Source: Armatimonadota bacterium
Lineage (GTDB): Bacteria; Armatimonadota; Zipacnadia; JAUWAU01
Length of the DNA stretch: 64,000 nt
Reading direction: 5' to 3'
Assembly: GCA_030601885.1 (NCBI GenBank)
Contig: JAUWAU010000007.1
Location: 124,001-188,000, forward strand
Of the stretch, positions 1 through 7,818 are shown piece after piece. A program made the position numbers and the translations under genes. Position 1 is the first letter of the stretch, and every line of letters starts with the position of its first letter. Below the pieces are notes generated by a model. It had not been told where the DNA came from, did not search any database, and saw only the letters and a program-made list of their open reading frames with translations.

Positions 1-2
1 CA

Positions 3-809
3 ACCATACCGGACGAGCCCGCCCGTCCGGACAGATCGACGGCCGGCTATGCCCGTGGTGCCCGGTCGTGCTACGCGGAGGCGGAAGTCGCGGCGGATGG
101 CACCTTCGTGCTCCGCGGCCTGACGCCGGGACAACACTCGCTGGACATTCGCCGCCCGGGGCAGCGCGACGCCTGGTGCACGATCCGCGGCGTCGAAATC
201 ACAGCCGGGCAGATGACCGATCTGGGGAGCATAGAAGTGGCCCGGGACGGATGGGAGCACATGTTCAACCGCAGAACGCTGGGCGGGTGGAGAGAGAGCG
301 ATTTCTACGGCCAGAAGGAAGTCCGCATTGAGAATGACCGGATCGTGCTGTCAAGGGGCAGCGACATGACCGGGATCACCTGGATCAGGCAGATCCCGCG
401 CGTGGACTACGAGGTCGCTCTGGAGGCCATGCGCGTGGCGGAGGACGATTTCTTCTGCGGCCTCACGTTCCCGGTGAAGGACGATTACTGCTCTCTGATC
501 CTGGGCGGCTGGGGAGGATCAGTCGTCGGACTGTCGAGCCTCGACGGATACGATGCGTCCGAGAACGAGACGTCGGACTGGATTCAGTTCGACAACCGGC
601 GCTGGTATCGCGTGCGCCTGAGGGTTACGCAGAGCAAGATCGAGGCCTGGCTGGACGAAGACAATATCGTCGATGTTGAGACGAAGAACTGGCACATATC
701 CACCCGCATCGAAGTAGAGCCCTCCAAGCCCTTCGGGATCGCCACCTGGTGCACAACGGGAGCCGTGCGGGACATCCGCATCCGCTCGCTGGACGCCCCG
801 GCGCCGTGA
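3..809 (+). CDS. DUF1080-like (concanavalin-fold) protein, 5' end missing
   Basis: The frame is already open at base 3 and no stop precedes it, so the gene runs off the left edge; an internal GTG at 108 is not the real start. The visible N-terminal part (to about base 235) reads like the end of a carboxypeptidase-regulatory/Ig-like beta-sandwich repeat (...DGTFVLRGLTPGQHSLDIR...). The rest resembles the DUF1080 / 3-keto-disaccharide hydrolase jelly roll: W-rich strands, 'FNRRTLGGWRESDFYG', and a C-terminal strand 'GIATWCTTGAVRDIRIRSL'. Such proteins are usually secreted and bind or cut glycans. The substrate cannot be read from sequence. Followed by a convergent membrane protein gene. Confidence 0.7.
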   Translation, partial: TIPDEPARPDRSTAGYARGARSCYAEAEVAADGTFVLRGLTPGQHSLDIRRPGQRDAWCTIRGVEITAGQMTDLGSIEVARDGWEHMFNRRTLGGWRESDFYGQKEVRIENDRIVLSRGSDMTGITWIRQIPRVDYEVALEAMRVAEDDFFCGLTFPVKDDYCSLILGGWGGSVVGLSSLDGYDASENETSDWIQFDNRRWYRVRLRVTQSKIEAWLDEDNIVDVETKNWHISTRIEVEPSKPFGIATWCTTGAVRDIRIRSLDAPAP

Positions 810-929
810 CGCCGACCCGCGGTTGACCCCATGTGCCACAGGGCAGTGCATCGCGACGAGGCGGCACTGGAGCGGGTTGGTGGCGGCTCATTCGTCGGGA
901 GGGGGATGGATGCCTTGGTGGCGGGAGGC

Positions 930-1685
930 TCAGAATGGCTCGCCGGGGATCTGGCGAGGGCCGTCTGTAGCGTGCGGCGACGGCAGCCAGCCCAGGTTTG
1001 CGTCGAAGCGCCAGTGCTGCTCGAAGCGCTGGTCGGGGAGGCCCGAATAGTTGAGCGCAACCTCCGTGCAGCCGGGGGGCAAGCGAACGGGCTCCGAGGG
1101 TGTGTGTGCCTCCAGTAGTCCGGCGAGTCGCGCGATATTGCGCCCCTGCGGCCCAGTGTAGGCGATGAAGACATCGAAGGCGTCGCCATCGCCGTCGTTA
1201 TGGGCGTGGAAGACACGCGATGGCCCGTCGCCATGGGCGACGTCTGACTCCGTGGAAGAGCCGCTCACAAGCCGAACCGCGGGTCTGTGTGCCTCCCTGC
1301 GGGCCTCCTGCGCCTCCTTCCGCTGCCACCACGCTCTGTGGCCCTTGACGAGGGACCACGCAAGGGCGGCAACGAACAGAGTTCCGACGGGCATTGCGGC
1401 TCCGTAGCCGAGACGCTGGAAGACCAAGGCGGCGCCGAACAGCACCGCGAATATGGTCTGCTCCCACAGTCCCTCGCGGGTGTGCCCCCCGCGCCGGTAT
1501 TTGCGGACCGTCCATGCTACAAAGACGGCGACGGCGACTGCCACGGCGGCGATGGCGCCGTACTTGGATCTCGGCTCTAGCCAGGTGACCCATACGACGA
1601 CGGCCCCAATCGCCGGCAGGCTAATCAGGAGTCGCTGCCATATCGGGCGGTCCCTCCACTCCGTGATGTTCGTCCTCTCCGCCAT
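930..1685 (-). CDS. Hypothetical multi-pass membrane protein
   Basis: A 251-residue protein with four hydrophobic stretches at about residues 20-38, 44-60, 78-96 and 99-113 (e.g. 'AIAAVAVAVAVFVAWTV'), each followed by basic residues, then a soluble C-terminal domain of about 130 residues with no family I recognise. The ATG at 1685 has only a weak upstream purine stretch. Stands alone, convergent with the DUF1080-like gene. The hydrophobic profile and lack of frame breaks support a real gene; the function is unknown. Confidence 0.6.
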   Translation of the reverse strand: MAERTNITEWRDRPIWQRLLISLPAIGAVVVWVTWLEPRSKYGAIAAVAVAVAVFVAWTVRKYRRGGHTREGLWEQTIFAVLFGAALVFQRLGYGAAMPVGTLFVAALAWSLVKGHRAWWQRKEAQEARREAHRPAVRLVSGSSTESDVAHGDGPSRVFHAHNDGDGDAFDVFIAYTGPQGRNIARLAGLLEAHTPSEPVRLPPGCTEVALNYSGLPDQRFEQHWRFDANLGWLPSPHATDGPRQIPGEPF

Positions 1686-1785
1686 TGGCTCATACCGTCT
1701 CTACAGGCGCGCGGCCCCGGATGACGTGCTGGGAGAACCGGACAGGGCCGATCGCCATTGCTTCCCACCCCGCAATCACGACCGC

Positions 1786-2136
1786 TCAGCGATGAAGGCC
1801 GCGCTGCTGCAGCCACGCCTTGACCTCGCGCAGGAATGTGCTCGCCGCCGGAATCAGTTGCTTCGCTTCGGTCTCGGTGATCAGGCCGAAGCGCTCGTAC
1901 TGCGATCTGTTGCGCTTCTTGCGGGCGTCATCGAACTGATCGGCCTCCGTCTCCAGCGGCCTGCGGCCACCTCGCGGAGGCACTCCAAAACCGCACCATC
2001 ATGCCCGGTCTGCCATACGGCTGCGCTGCCCACGATGCAGGCTGGAAGCCTGCGGTCCCGGCTCCGCCGTCGCGACGTGGTCCTCAATGTCGCTGTGGGA
2101 GAATGTGTGTAGCTTTATCCTGCCCTCATTCAGCAA
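1786..2136 (-). pseudogene. Decayed HEPN-domain toxin gene, interrupted by a short palindrome
   Basis: Two separated pieces of one HEPN protein can be read. The N-terminal piece starts near 2136 ('LLNEGRIKLHTFSHSDIEDH', ending near 2070). The C-terminal piece lies in another frame at 1983-1786 and carries 'ARKKRNRSQYERFGLITETE', with the RxxxxR/Y-type core seen in minimal HEPN toxins, then 'AASTFLREVKAWLQQRG'. Between them the helices that should follow are missing. In their place is the palindrome GCAGGCT-GGA-AGCCTGC (2037-2053), the same type as one at 45624-45642. An in-frame stop follows near 1999. The N-terminal piece overlaps the end of the nucleotidyltransferase remnant, as in intact MNT-HEPN operons. 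Inactive as it stands. Confidence 0.6.
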
Positions 2137-2230
2137 GCGCCCGTACGGCATCCTCGTCTCCCTTTATGAAGATCTTCGGGTTCGCCATTGCGCTGTCCAG
2201 GAAGCTGCCGCCCTCTCGGAAATAGGTGAC
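2126..2230 (-). pseudogene. C-terminal remnant of MNT-type nucleotidyltransferase antitoxin
   Basis: Reading leftward from 2230 gives 'VTYFREGGSFLDSAMANPKI' then 'FIKGDEDAVRALAE' and a TGA at 2128-2126. This matches the usual tail of the minimal nucleotidyltransferase partner of HEPN toxins (a 'FL..VL..PKIF..GDED.L..LA' pattern). Upstream, exactly where the rest of the gene should be, the sequence switches to an inverted-repeat element (2232-2382), so at least the nucleotidyltransferase core is lost. The stop overlaps the HEPN start region, the normal operon order. Confidence 0.5.
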
Positions 2231-2231
2231 T

Positions 2232-2382
2232 GTGGGGCTGTTGAAAAACGCAGGCGACACGCCCGTTCGCGTAGCGCGGGCTTTCCAGCCCGCGATGTCG
2301 GCCTGGAAAGGCCGACCTACGCGGTGGGCGGCCGGTGGCCAGACGACAAGCCGCCAGGGCCCGGGTTTTTCAACAGCCCCAC
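2232..2382. mobile_element. MITE-like 151-bp element with 18-bp terminal inverted repeats
   Basis: Perfect inverted repeats GTGGGGCTGTTGAAAAAC (2232-2249) and its complement (2365-2382) bound a 151-bp segment. The inside holds two further small palindromes (GCGGGCT-TTCC-AGCCCGC near 2276-2293 and a GGCCT-GGAAA-GGCC repeat next to it). It carries no gene. It sits exactly where the antitoxin remnant stops, so it probably inserted into the MNT gene or marks a deletion end. No clear target-site duplication is visible. Confidence 0.55.
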
Positions 2383-2407
2383 TGTCCCCATCTTCCTTCC
2401 GATTTTC

Positions 2408-4399
2408 CTACCAGTTCACCGGATACACGTGGATGTCGAAGATGCAGCCCATGAGCGTCCAGAGGCCGCCGTTGGCGAAGTCGCCGACGATGAGCCCGAG
2501 GAAGAACGGGAGCAGGTAGCGGTACATTTTTGCCCCGCCGTAGCGCAGAATCCCGGCTTTGACGAGCCACGAGATCATGAAGGGCATCCACGTATTGCGC
2601 ATCGTGGGCGTGTTCGCCATGGCGTAGCCCACCGGGTGGAACGACCACCACAGGAAGCGCGTGCGCATGGCCGCCAGAAAGACGGTGAACAGCAGGCCGA
2701 GGGCCGTCGCCGACGTACCGTAGACATCCGGGCGGAATGGGGTGCTGAGATAGGCCTGCAGGCGAATGAAGGGCTGCTTGCCCATGTTGGTGCGCCACGG
2801 ATTCAGCTCCGCCAGCGCGCCGTAGCGATACCAGATCATGAGGCCCATGGAGAAGGCGACGGCGATGCCGAAGGCGAGCCCGGCTATGAGCACCGGCGGC
2901 AGGCGCCGCTGGCCGATTCCGGCCGAGTCGGCCATCTTGAAGGCATCAAGCTGGTGCGGCATCGGAATGCAGCGCAGATCCCAACTGGAGATGTTGCTCA
3001 GGTAGGCCATGACGGTGAGGTCGCGGCCAGCAAAGCGGGCGCTGCCCAGGACGTTGACCATGAGCATGTGCGGGTCCATCTGCGGCCCAAAGAGCCACGC
3101 ATTGCCCGTCTCGGCCCGGATGCGCGTCGCGGCGGTCATGTATGCCCATGCCAGCACCAGCAGGGCAACGGGAGCATAGTACCCCATTCCGGCGGCGCGG
3201 CAGAAGAACAGCAAGGAGAGGAAGCTTGCCAGAAGCCCAATGGCCGGCCAACGCTCTCTCCCGTCGGCGCCGCTCCCGCCGCGCACCGCGCTGCGCAGCA
3301 GTTGTGCGAACTCCCGCCGGCCGGTCCAGATGGCGAGGCCCGTTATTGCCAGGAACGCACCCGCTCCCTGGCTCGGCTCGAAGGGGAAGCGGTCCACTGC
3401 GACGCCCTGACCCAGTTCGTTGAGCCCGGTGGCCGCGCCGAACACGCGCTGGCCGAGACCGAACAGATAGAAGAACCAGCACGAGAACGTCATATCGAGC
3501 GGCAGCAGGTAGGCGATGCCGATGATGAACGGGTAGAACGAGGCGCGCACCGTGCCCATGGCGTTCCACGGCGCCTGCTGCAGGTGCTGCGTGATGTTGA
3601 TGCGCCGTACCTCGATGTGTGGAACGACGGGATAGTTGAGATTGAGCGTGTTGATGGTGCCGATGATGAAAGGGATGGCGAAGCCCAGCCACATGAGCTT
3701 GTTGCGCCAGAAGTCGCTCTTCTCATCCGTCATGTGCAGCGGCACGTACACGGTGGGGAAGGTCAGCTTCTCGCGCTCGACCCACTGGCGCCGCAGCATG
3801 GCGCAGATACACAGAGTGCCGAAGTAGAAGGTCAGCGGCACCATGCACCACACGACCATCGGCACGGCCCAGGCGCGCCACGGCACCGGGCTGTCGCCCA
3901 TGTAGAAGGCCTTTATGACGTCCGTGTCTCGCGGTGAGAACCAGTCGGGGATGTAGGAGTGAAACCGGGCCCAGTCGTTCTCCGGCGTATCGAAGTAGAA
4001 GGGCGCGGTGATGGTGGGGACGAGGAAGTGGATGCCGCCCGAGGAGGCGATCACACACGAGGCGGCCATGAGCATGTACACCAGCAGCAGCTCGCGGCCG
4101 CTGAGCGCCCATTTTGGCCGGAGCTTCCGCACCAGAAACGTAATCCCCACCAGACAAAACAGCGCGAAGAACGGTCCGACGGGGATGGACGTATTCGCCA
4201 GCGCCGTGTGCCCGCGCCGGCTGCCCTGCACCAGCTCGGCCCAGTGGATGAACAGCACCACCGCGACGATGGCAACCGCGGCCGTCACCAGCGCACGGAA
4301 GGTGAAGACGGGCGGCTCGCGCTCGGCCGCCGCGGTAGTCGTCGCCGCCTCAGCGGCGGTCGCGCCTTCGCGTGTCTGGGGCAGTTCCTGTGCACACAT
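2408..4399 (-). CDS. DUF6784/DUF6785 family polytopic membrane protein
   Basis: About 663 residues from the ATG at 4399 (the upstream extension to 4510 looks non-coding). The product has a short Ala/Thr/Glu-rich N-terminus and then 12 or more membrane segments: 'ALVTAAVAIVAVVLFIHWAE', 'VGPFFALFCLVGITFLV', 'IIGIAYLLPLDMTFSCWFFY' and others, ending 'YLLPFFLGLIVGDFANGG'. The segment order and length fit the DUF6784/DUF6785 pair, a transporter-like family of unknown substrate that I know mainly from saccharolytic Planctomycetota, Armatimonadota and relatives. It is the only transporter-like protein in the window. It could move a glycan product, but nothing ties it to one substrate. Confidence 0.75.
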   Translation of the reverse strand: MCAQELPQTREGATAAEAATTTAAAEREPPVFTFRALVTAAVAIVAVVLFIHWAELVQGSRRGHTALANTSIPVGPFFALFCLVGITFLVRKLRPKWALSGRELLLVYMLMAASCVIASSGGIHFLVPTITAPFYFDTPENDWARFHSYIPDWFSPRDTDVIKAFYMGDSPVPWRAWAVPMVVWCMVPLTFYFGTLCICAMLRRQWVEREKLTFPTVYVPLHMTDEKSDFWRNKLMWLGFAIPFIIGTINTLNLNYPVVPHIEVRRINITQHLQQAPWNAMGTVRASFYPFIIGIAYLLPLDMTFSCWFFYLFGLGQRVFGAATGLNELGQGVAVDRFPFEPSQGAGAFLAITGLAIWTGRREFAQLLRSAVRGGSGADGRERWPAIGLLASFLSLLFFCRAAGMGYYAPVALLVLAWAYMTAATRIRAETGNAWLFGPQMDPHMLMVNVLGSARFAGRDLTVMAYLSNISSWDLRCIPMPHQLDAFKMADSAGIGQRRLPPVLIAGLAFGIAVAFSMGLMIWYRYGALAELNPWRTNMGKQPFIRLQAYLSTPFRPDVYGTSATALGLLFTVFLAAMRTRFLWWSFHPVGYAMANTPTMRNTWMPFMISWLVKAGILRYGGAKMYRYLLPFFLGLIVGDFANGGLWTLMGCIFDIHVYPVNW

Positions 4400-4671
4400 G
4401 CTTCGATGGTGGTCCTTGCCTGAACGTGGACCCGTCTGACGGTGTTGTATTCCTGCGTTCGGGAGAGACTTCCTTCGCGGGGGTTGAGGCGGAACGGCGG
4501 GGCGGTGCACTCCGACCTAAGTATGATGTCCACGGGATCGGTAGATGACTACTCTTGCCGGGCCCGGGGAGCTGCGAATTCTGGGGGGTGTCGGAGAGCC
4601 AGTTCCTTCCCCAACGAGAGCGTCACGTCGGGCTTGCGCAGCAGAACAGCGTCACGTGGCTCAGTCGGCCA

Positions 4672-4911
4672 TCATAGCCGGTCGATGAGCTCATGTTTGG
4701 GCACGCCGGTCCAGAGGCTCACGCGATTGAGAATGTCGTTTAGCGTGCCCTTGGCTATGGACCTGTGCATCGGGATGGTGATGTTGTGGGTGCCCACCTG
4801 AGTGGTCAGCGCATACCGCGCATGACTGCCCCGCTGGCGGAGAAACCGATATCCGAGGCTTTCCAGCAGACGTGCAACTTGGGCGCCGCTAACTTGTGGC
4901 AGTCGCGGCAT
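4672..4911 (-). CDS. hicA: HicA-family mRNA interferase toxin
   Basis: 79 residues from the ATG at 4911 ('MPRLPQVSGAQVARLLESLG'). It shows the HicA dsRBD-like fold markers: a helix followed by 'RQRGSHARY' with the catalytic-type His, a strand 'HNITIPMH', and the closing 'AKGTLNDILNRVSLW'. HicA cuts mRNA and is held in check by HicB. The start overlaps the end of hicB by 23 bases, so the two genes are translationally coupled. An upstream start at 4968 would lie wholly inside hicB and is not favoured. Confidence 0.88.
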   Translation of the reverse strand: MPRLPQVSGAQVARLLESLGYRFLRQRGSHARYALTTQVGTHNITIPMHRSIAKGTLNDILNRVSLWTGVPKHELIDRL

Positions 4912-5101
4912 CGCCGAGCTTGACCTCCGAGAGCATGAGCACATCGGGCAACGGGGTGACCCCTTCAAAATGCAGCGCTACCGCTTCTTTGACGTTGGCG
5001 ATCAAGTCCTCGAAGGTCTCGCCCTGCGAGAATATGTCCTCCCCGATGGCTCGCGCACACCAGAGCTCCCCGTCGTGATAGGCCTCCATTTTGACCAGCA
5101 T
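4889..5101 (-). CDS. hicB: HicB-family antitoxin
   Basis: 70 residues: 'MLVKMEAYHDGELWCARAIG' then 'FSQGETFEDLIANVKEAVAL'. This is the partial RNase H-like fold of short HicB antitoxins, with the conserved SQG-T-EEA-like core. There is no C-terminal DNA-binding extension (HTH or RHH), so autorepression by this protein alone is less certain. It lies upstream of hicA and shares its promoter (5224-5253), leaving a leader of about 120 nt. An AAGGAG stretch lies about 13 nt before the ATG. Confidence 0.85.
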   Translation of the reverse strand: MLVKMEAYHDGELWCARAIGEDIFSQGETFEDLIANVKEAVALHFEGVTPLPDVLMLSEVKLGDAATATS

Positions 5102-5223
5102 GGCCCCGTCACTTCTCCTTCTGCATCAAGAGCACGGTCCGCTCCGTTCTCATAGCCGGGACGCGGACGATCAAGCGAATCGACGCATCCTGACTCGGTG
5201 CGCAACACGGAGTTCGCATCGTC

Positions 5224-5253
5224 ATTATACAGGACGCACTGCACCGCGGTCAA
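5224..5253 (-). promoter_or_regulatory. Sigma-70-type promoter of hicBA
   Basis: On the minus strand TTGACC (5253-5248), an 18-nt spacer and TATAAT (5229-5224) make a near-consensus housekeeping promoter that points at hicB. The -10 is perfect. The start of transcription would fall near 5217, about 115 nt before the hicB ATG. Confidence 0.7.
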
Positions 5254-5463
5254 AGGACCTTCGGTCAGGCTGGCGACGCTGTCAGGAGCATGCGGTGAAA
5301 AGGCAGCCACCGCCGGCTCTGCTCCGGCCGCACGACCGGCAGCCAGAGAGGTAGAGCCCACGCGGATCGCGAATTCCCAGCAGCGCCTGCATTGATACAT
5401 CACTGCGGCGCGCTCTCGCGAAGATCGTAACGCAACGCAGAATCGAGACAGGGAGGCCTTTCG

Positions 5464-6219
5464 ATGGCACCAGACTCCAAGAACGTCGGATATGACGATA
5501 CGCCCATCATCCCGGGCACCAACTGGCATGTGCACGACGGCACGCGGCCACAGCCTCCGATCGTCACGCCGGGCACGCCCAGCACCGAGGACGAGCCCGG
5601 CGCGCCGCCGTCGGACGCGGTGATTCTTTTCGACGGCACGGACCTGTCGGGCTGGATCGGGAAAAACGGCGGCGAGGCGCAGTGGAAGGTCGAGAATGGC
5701 TACATGGAGACCGTGCCCAAGACCGGGGCTATTCAGACCAGAGAGCACTTCGGCGACTGTCATCTGCATCTCGAATGGGCGGCGCCGGCAGAGGTAAGCG
5801 GCGACAGCCAGGGACGCGGCAACAGCGGCGTGTTTCTCATGGGGCGCTACGAAATCCAGGTCCTCGACTGCTACGACAACCCGACCTATGCCGACGGCAC
5901 AGCGGGGGCCATCTACGGGCAGTATCCGCCCCTGGCCAATGCCTGCCGAAGGCCCGGTGAGTGGCAGGTGTACGACATCATCTGGGAGGGGCCTCAGTTC
6001 GAGGCCGAGAGCCTGCTGCGCCCCGCGTACGTGACGGTGCTGCTCAATGGCATCGCGCTCCACCATCATACGGAGCTGATGGGCTTCACGTCCCACAAAG
6101 TGGTGACGACGTACGAGCCGCACCCGCCAGTTGGCCCGCTGGAGCTCCAGGACCACAGCAACCCGGTGCGCTTCCGCAACATCTGGTACCGGCCGCTCAA
6201 GGGCTACGACGAGTCCTAG
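5464..6219 (+). CDS. DUF1080 (3-keto-disaccharide hydrolase-like) protein
   Basis: 251 residues, ATG preceded by GGGAGG. No obvious signal peptide, but a Pro-rich N-terminus (residues 1-50) leads into a complete DUF1080 jelly roll: 'AVILFDGTDLSGWIGKNGGE', 'WKVENGYMET', 'GDCHLHLEWAAP', 'RGNSGVFLMGRYEIQVLDCY', and the closing 'NPVRFRNIWYRPLKGYDES'. The RGNSG-x-YE-x-QVLDS-type core is well kept. Some family members hydrolyse 3-keto-glycosides made by Gfo/Idh oxidoreductases, which also occur in this window; that function here is inferred. Followed closely by the amidohydrolase gene. Confidence 0.85.
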   Translation: MAPDSKNVGYDDTPIIPGTNWHVHDGTRPQPPIVTPGTPSTEDEPGAPPSDAVILFDGTDLSGWIGKNGGEAQWKVENGYMETVPKTGAIQTREHFGDCHLHLEWAAPAEVSGDSQGRGNSGVFLMGRYEIQVLDCYDNPTYADGTAGAIYGQYPPLANACRRPGEWQVYDIIWEGPQFEAESLLRPAYVTVLLNGIALHHHTELMGFTSHKVVTTYEPHPPVGPLELQDHSNPVRFRNIWYRPLKGYDES

Positions 6220-6308
6220 AAATTTGGCGACGCCACACGTTCGAGGACTGTTGGCGGGGTCGGTGCTATCGTGATGGCCCGAGCCGAGTCCGACGGGGGA
6301 GCGCTCAC

Positions 6309-7136
6309 GTGATCGACTTCCACGTCCACATGGGCACCATGTATCGGGAGCTCTATCCGGAGAGGGTGCCGCTCACGGTGCATCAGTTGATCGACCGGAT
6401 GAACCGGGAGGGCATCGAGATAGGCGTGCTGCTGCCGCTGGAGAGCCCCGAGGGGCGATGGGGCTACTTCCTCACGGAAGAGGCCGTAGAGGCGCGCGAC
6501 CAGTATCCCGAGCGACTCATTGCCTTCGCGTGCGTTGACCCCCGCTATCCCAAGGCCGCCGAGTTCATCGACCACTTCGTCACGCGGCACGGCTGCAAGG
6601 GCTTCGGCGAGCATGTCAACGGCCTGGCCTTCGACGACGAGCTCAACAAGATCATTTACGCCAAGTGCGACGAGCACGGCCTGCCGCTGGACTTCGAGAT
6701 CAACACGAACCTGTGTTGGGATGAGGTCGGCCTGCCGCGGCTCGAGGCGTGTCTGAAGGAGTTTCCCAACGTCAAGTTCGTCGGCCACGGGCCGGCGTTC
6801 TGGACCGCCATCTCGGCAGACGACCCGAGGGCCGGCTATCCGAAGGGCCCGGTAAAGCCGGGCGGGGCCGTTGACAGGCTGCTGAGCGAGTATGACAACC
6901 TGTATGCCGATCTGTCGGCTGGATCCGGCTACAATGCCATGACCCGGGATCCCGAGTTCGCTCAGGGATTCATCGAGCGCCACTGGCGCAAGCTGCTGTG
7001 GGGCACAGACATCATGTACCCGGATCACCCGCTGCCACACATGGAATGGCTGAAGACGCTGGACGTGACGGCGGAGGTGCGAGAGGCCATCGGCAGCGGC
7101 AATGCGCGGCGGGTGCTGGGGCTCGACGAGGACTGA
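6309..7136 (+). CDS. Amidohydrolase-2 family TIM-barrel protein
   Basis: 275 residues from a GTG at 6309 preceded by GGGGGAG. The N-terminus 'VIDFHVHMG' carries the HxH metal motif. 'KGFGEHVNG', 'DEHGLPLDFEI', 'NVKFVGHGPAFW' (His after strand 5/6) and 'LLWGTDIMYPDHPL' (the WGTDxPY-like Asp after strand 8) complete an amidohydrolase-2 site. Related proteins are lactonases, decarboxylases or hydrolases of small acids; the substrate is not readable here. It lies 89 bp downstream of the DUF1080 gene and may share its transcript. The ORF stays open upstream of the GTG but has no coding character there. Confidence 0.82.
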   Translation: MIDFHVHMGTMYRELYPERVPLTVHQLIDRMNREGIEIGVLLPLESPEGRWGYFLTEEAVEARDQYPERLIAFACVDPRYPKAAEFIDHFVTRHGCKGFGEHVNGLAFDDELNKIIYAKCDEHGLPLDFEINTNLCWDEVGLPRLEACLKEFPNVKFVGHGPAFWTAISADDPRAGYPKGPVKPGGAVDRLLSEYDNLYADLSAGSGYNAMTRDPEFAQGFIERHWRKLLWGTDIMYPDHPLPHMEWLKTLDVTAEVREAIGSGNARRVLGLDED

Positions 7137-7145
7137 TGCGCGCCG

Positions 7146-7340
7146 CTACTGGCGCGCTTGTGTCTGCCTGGCGATCATCGCCTGCAGCGCGCGCCAGGCG
7201 GACAGGTTCTGCTCAATGACTTGACGAACTCTCTGCTCCACCGCGTCTTCAGCCGTTTCGGCGATGCTTGCCACGCCGACCCAGCCTGCCACAAACGCGA
7301 GCACTACTATGGCCGACAGAAGCCGCCGCTGCCGCGTCAT
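7146..7340 (-). CDS. Small secreted or membrane-anchored hypothetical protein
   Basis: 64 residues from the ATG at 7340, preceded by GAGAGGTG at good spacing, which decides against the longer version from 7427. 'MTRQRRLLSAIVVLAFVAGW' has a basic start and hydrophobic core like a signal peptide or anchor. The rest is a charged helix ('EDAVEQRVRQVIEQNLSAWR'). No family recognised. Convergent with the amidohydrolase. Confidence 0.5.
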   Translation of the reverse strand: MTRQRRLLSAIVVLAFVAGWVGVASIAETAEDAVEQRVRQVIEQNLSAWRALQAMIARQTQARQ

Positions 7341-7427
7341 GAGGCTCACCTCTCTTCGCCCAATTCCTGCACCACGAATCGGCCCCGGTCGCATTGCAGC
7401 GATCAGAGCAGGTGTACTGCCCGCCAA

Positions 7428-7818
7428 CGCATTGATTCGTTACATATGACGAATAACTTTGGCCCGAGGTTCGGCTGCCCTTTCCCGCTCGGCTTCGGTG
7501 GCCCATACTTGGCCGAGGGTCGCCGCGCGCCCGGCGACGCGGCCTGCGGGGCACGGAGTGAGGACCTGCGGTACGCTCGTGCCCTCCAACCATGGCAAAC
7601 GGCGGAAGGCAAAGGCGGCGGCCCACAGGTGACCGCCTACAGTAGAGGCCAACGGCAAACACCGGCGGAGATGGGAATCTGAGGGCCTGCGGCCGAATCG
7701 TTGTGCCACGCCGGCCAAGCGGGCCACAGGTGCCCACCTACAATGCCACCGCAGCCCGGGCAACTGCGTTGAGGAGTTGTGGGTGTGCTGCCGGAAACTT
7801 GCGCGCTGTGAGGCGGCG
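7428..7818. repeat. Gene-free stretch with degenerate REP palindromes
   Basis: I see no coding gene here. Two degenerate copies of the repeat core seen at the first REP transposase (GCCACAGGTG-C-GCCTACAGT) can be made out near 7618-7648 and 7719-7748, together with fragments of the linker seen there (AACGGCAAA, AGGACCTGCGGT). The stretch lies just upstream of the ApnL gene, so any promoter for that gene must be in or near it. Confidence 0.5.
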
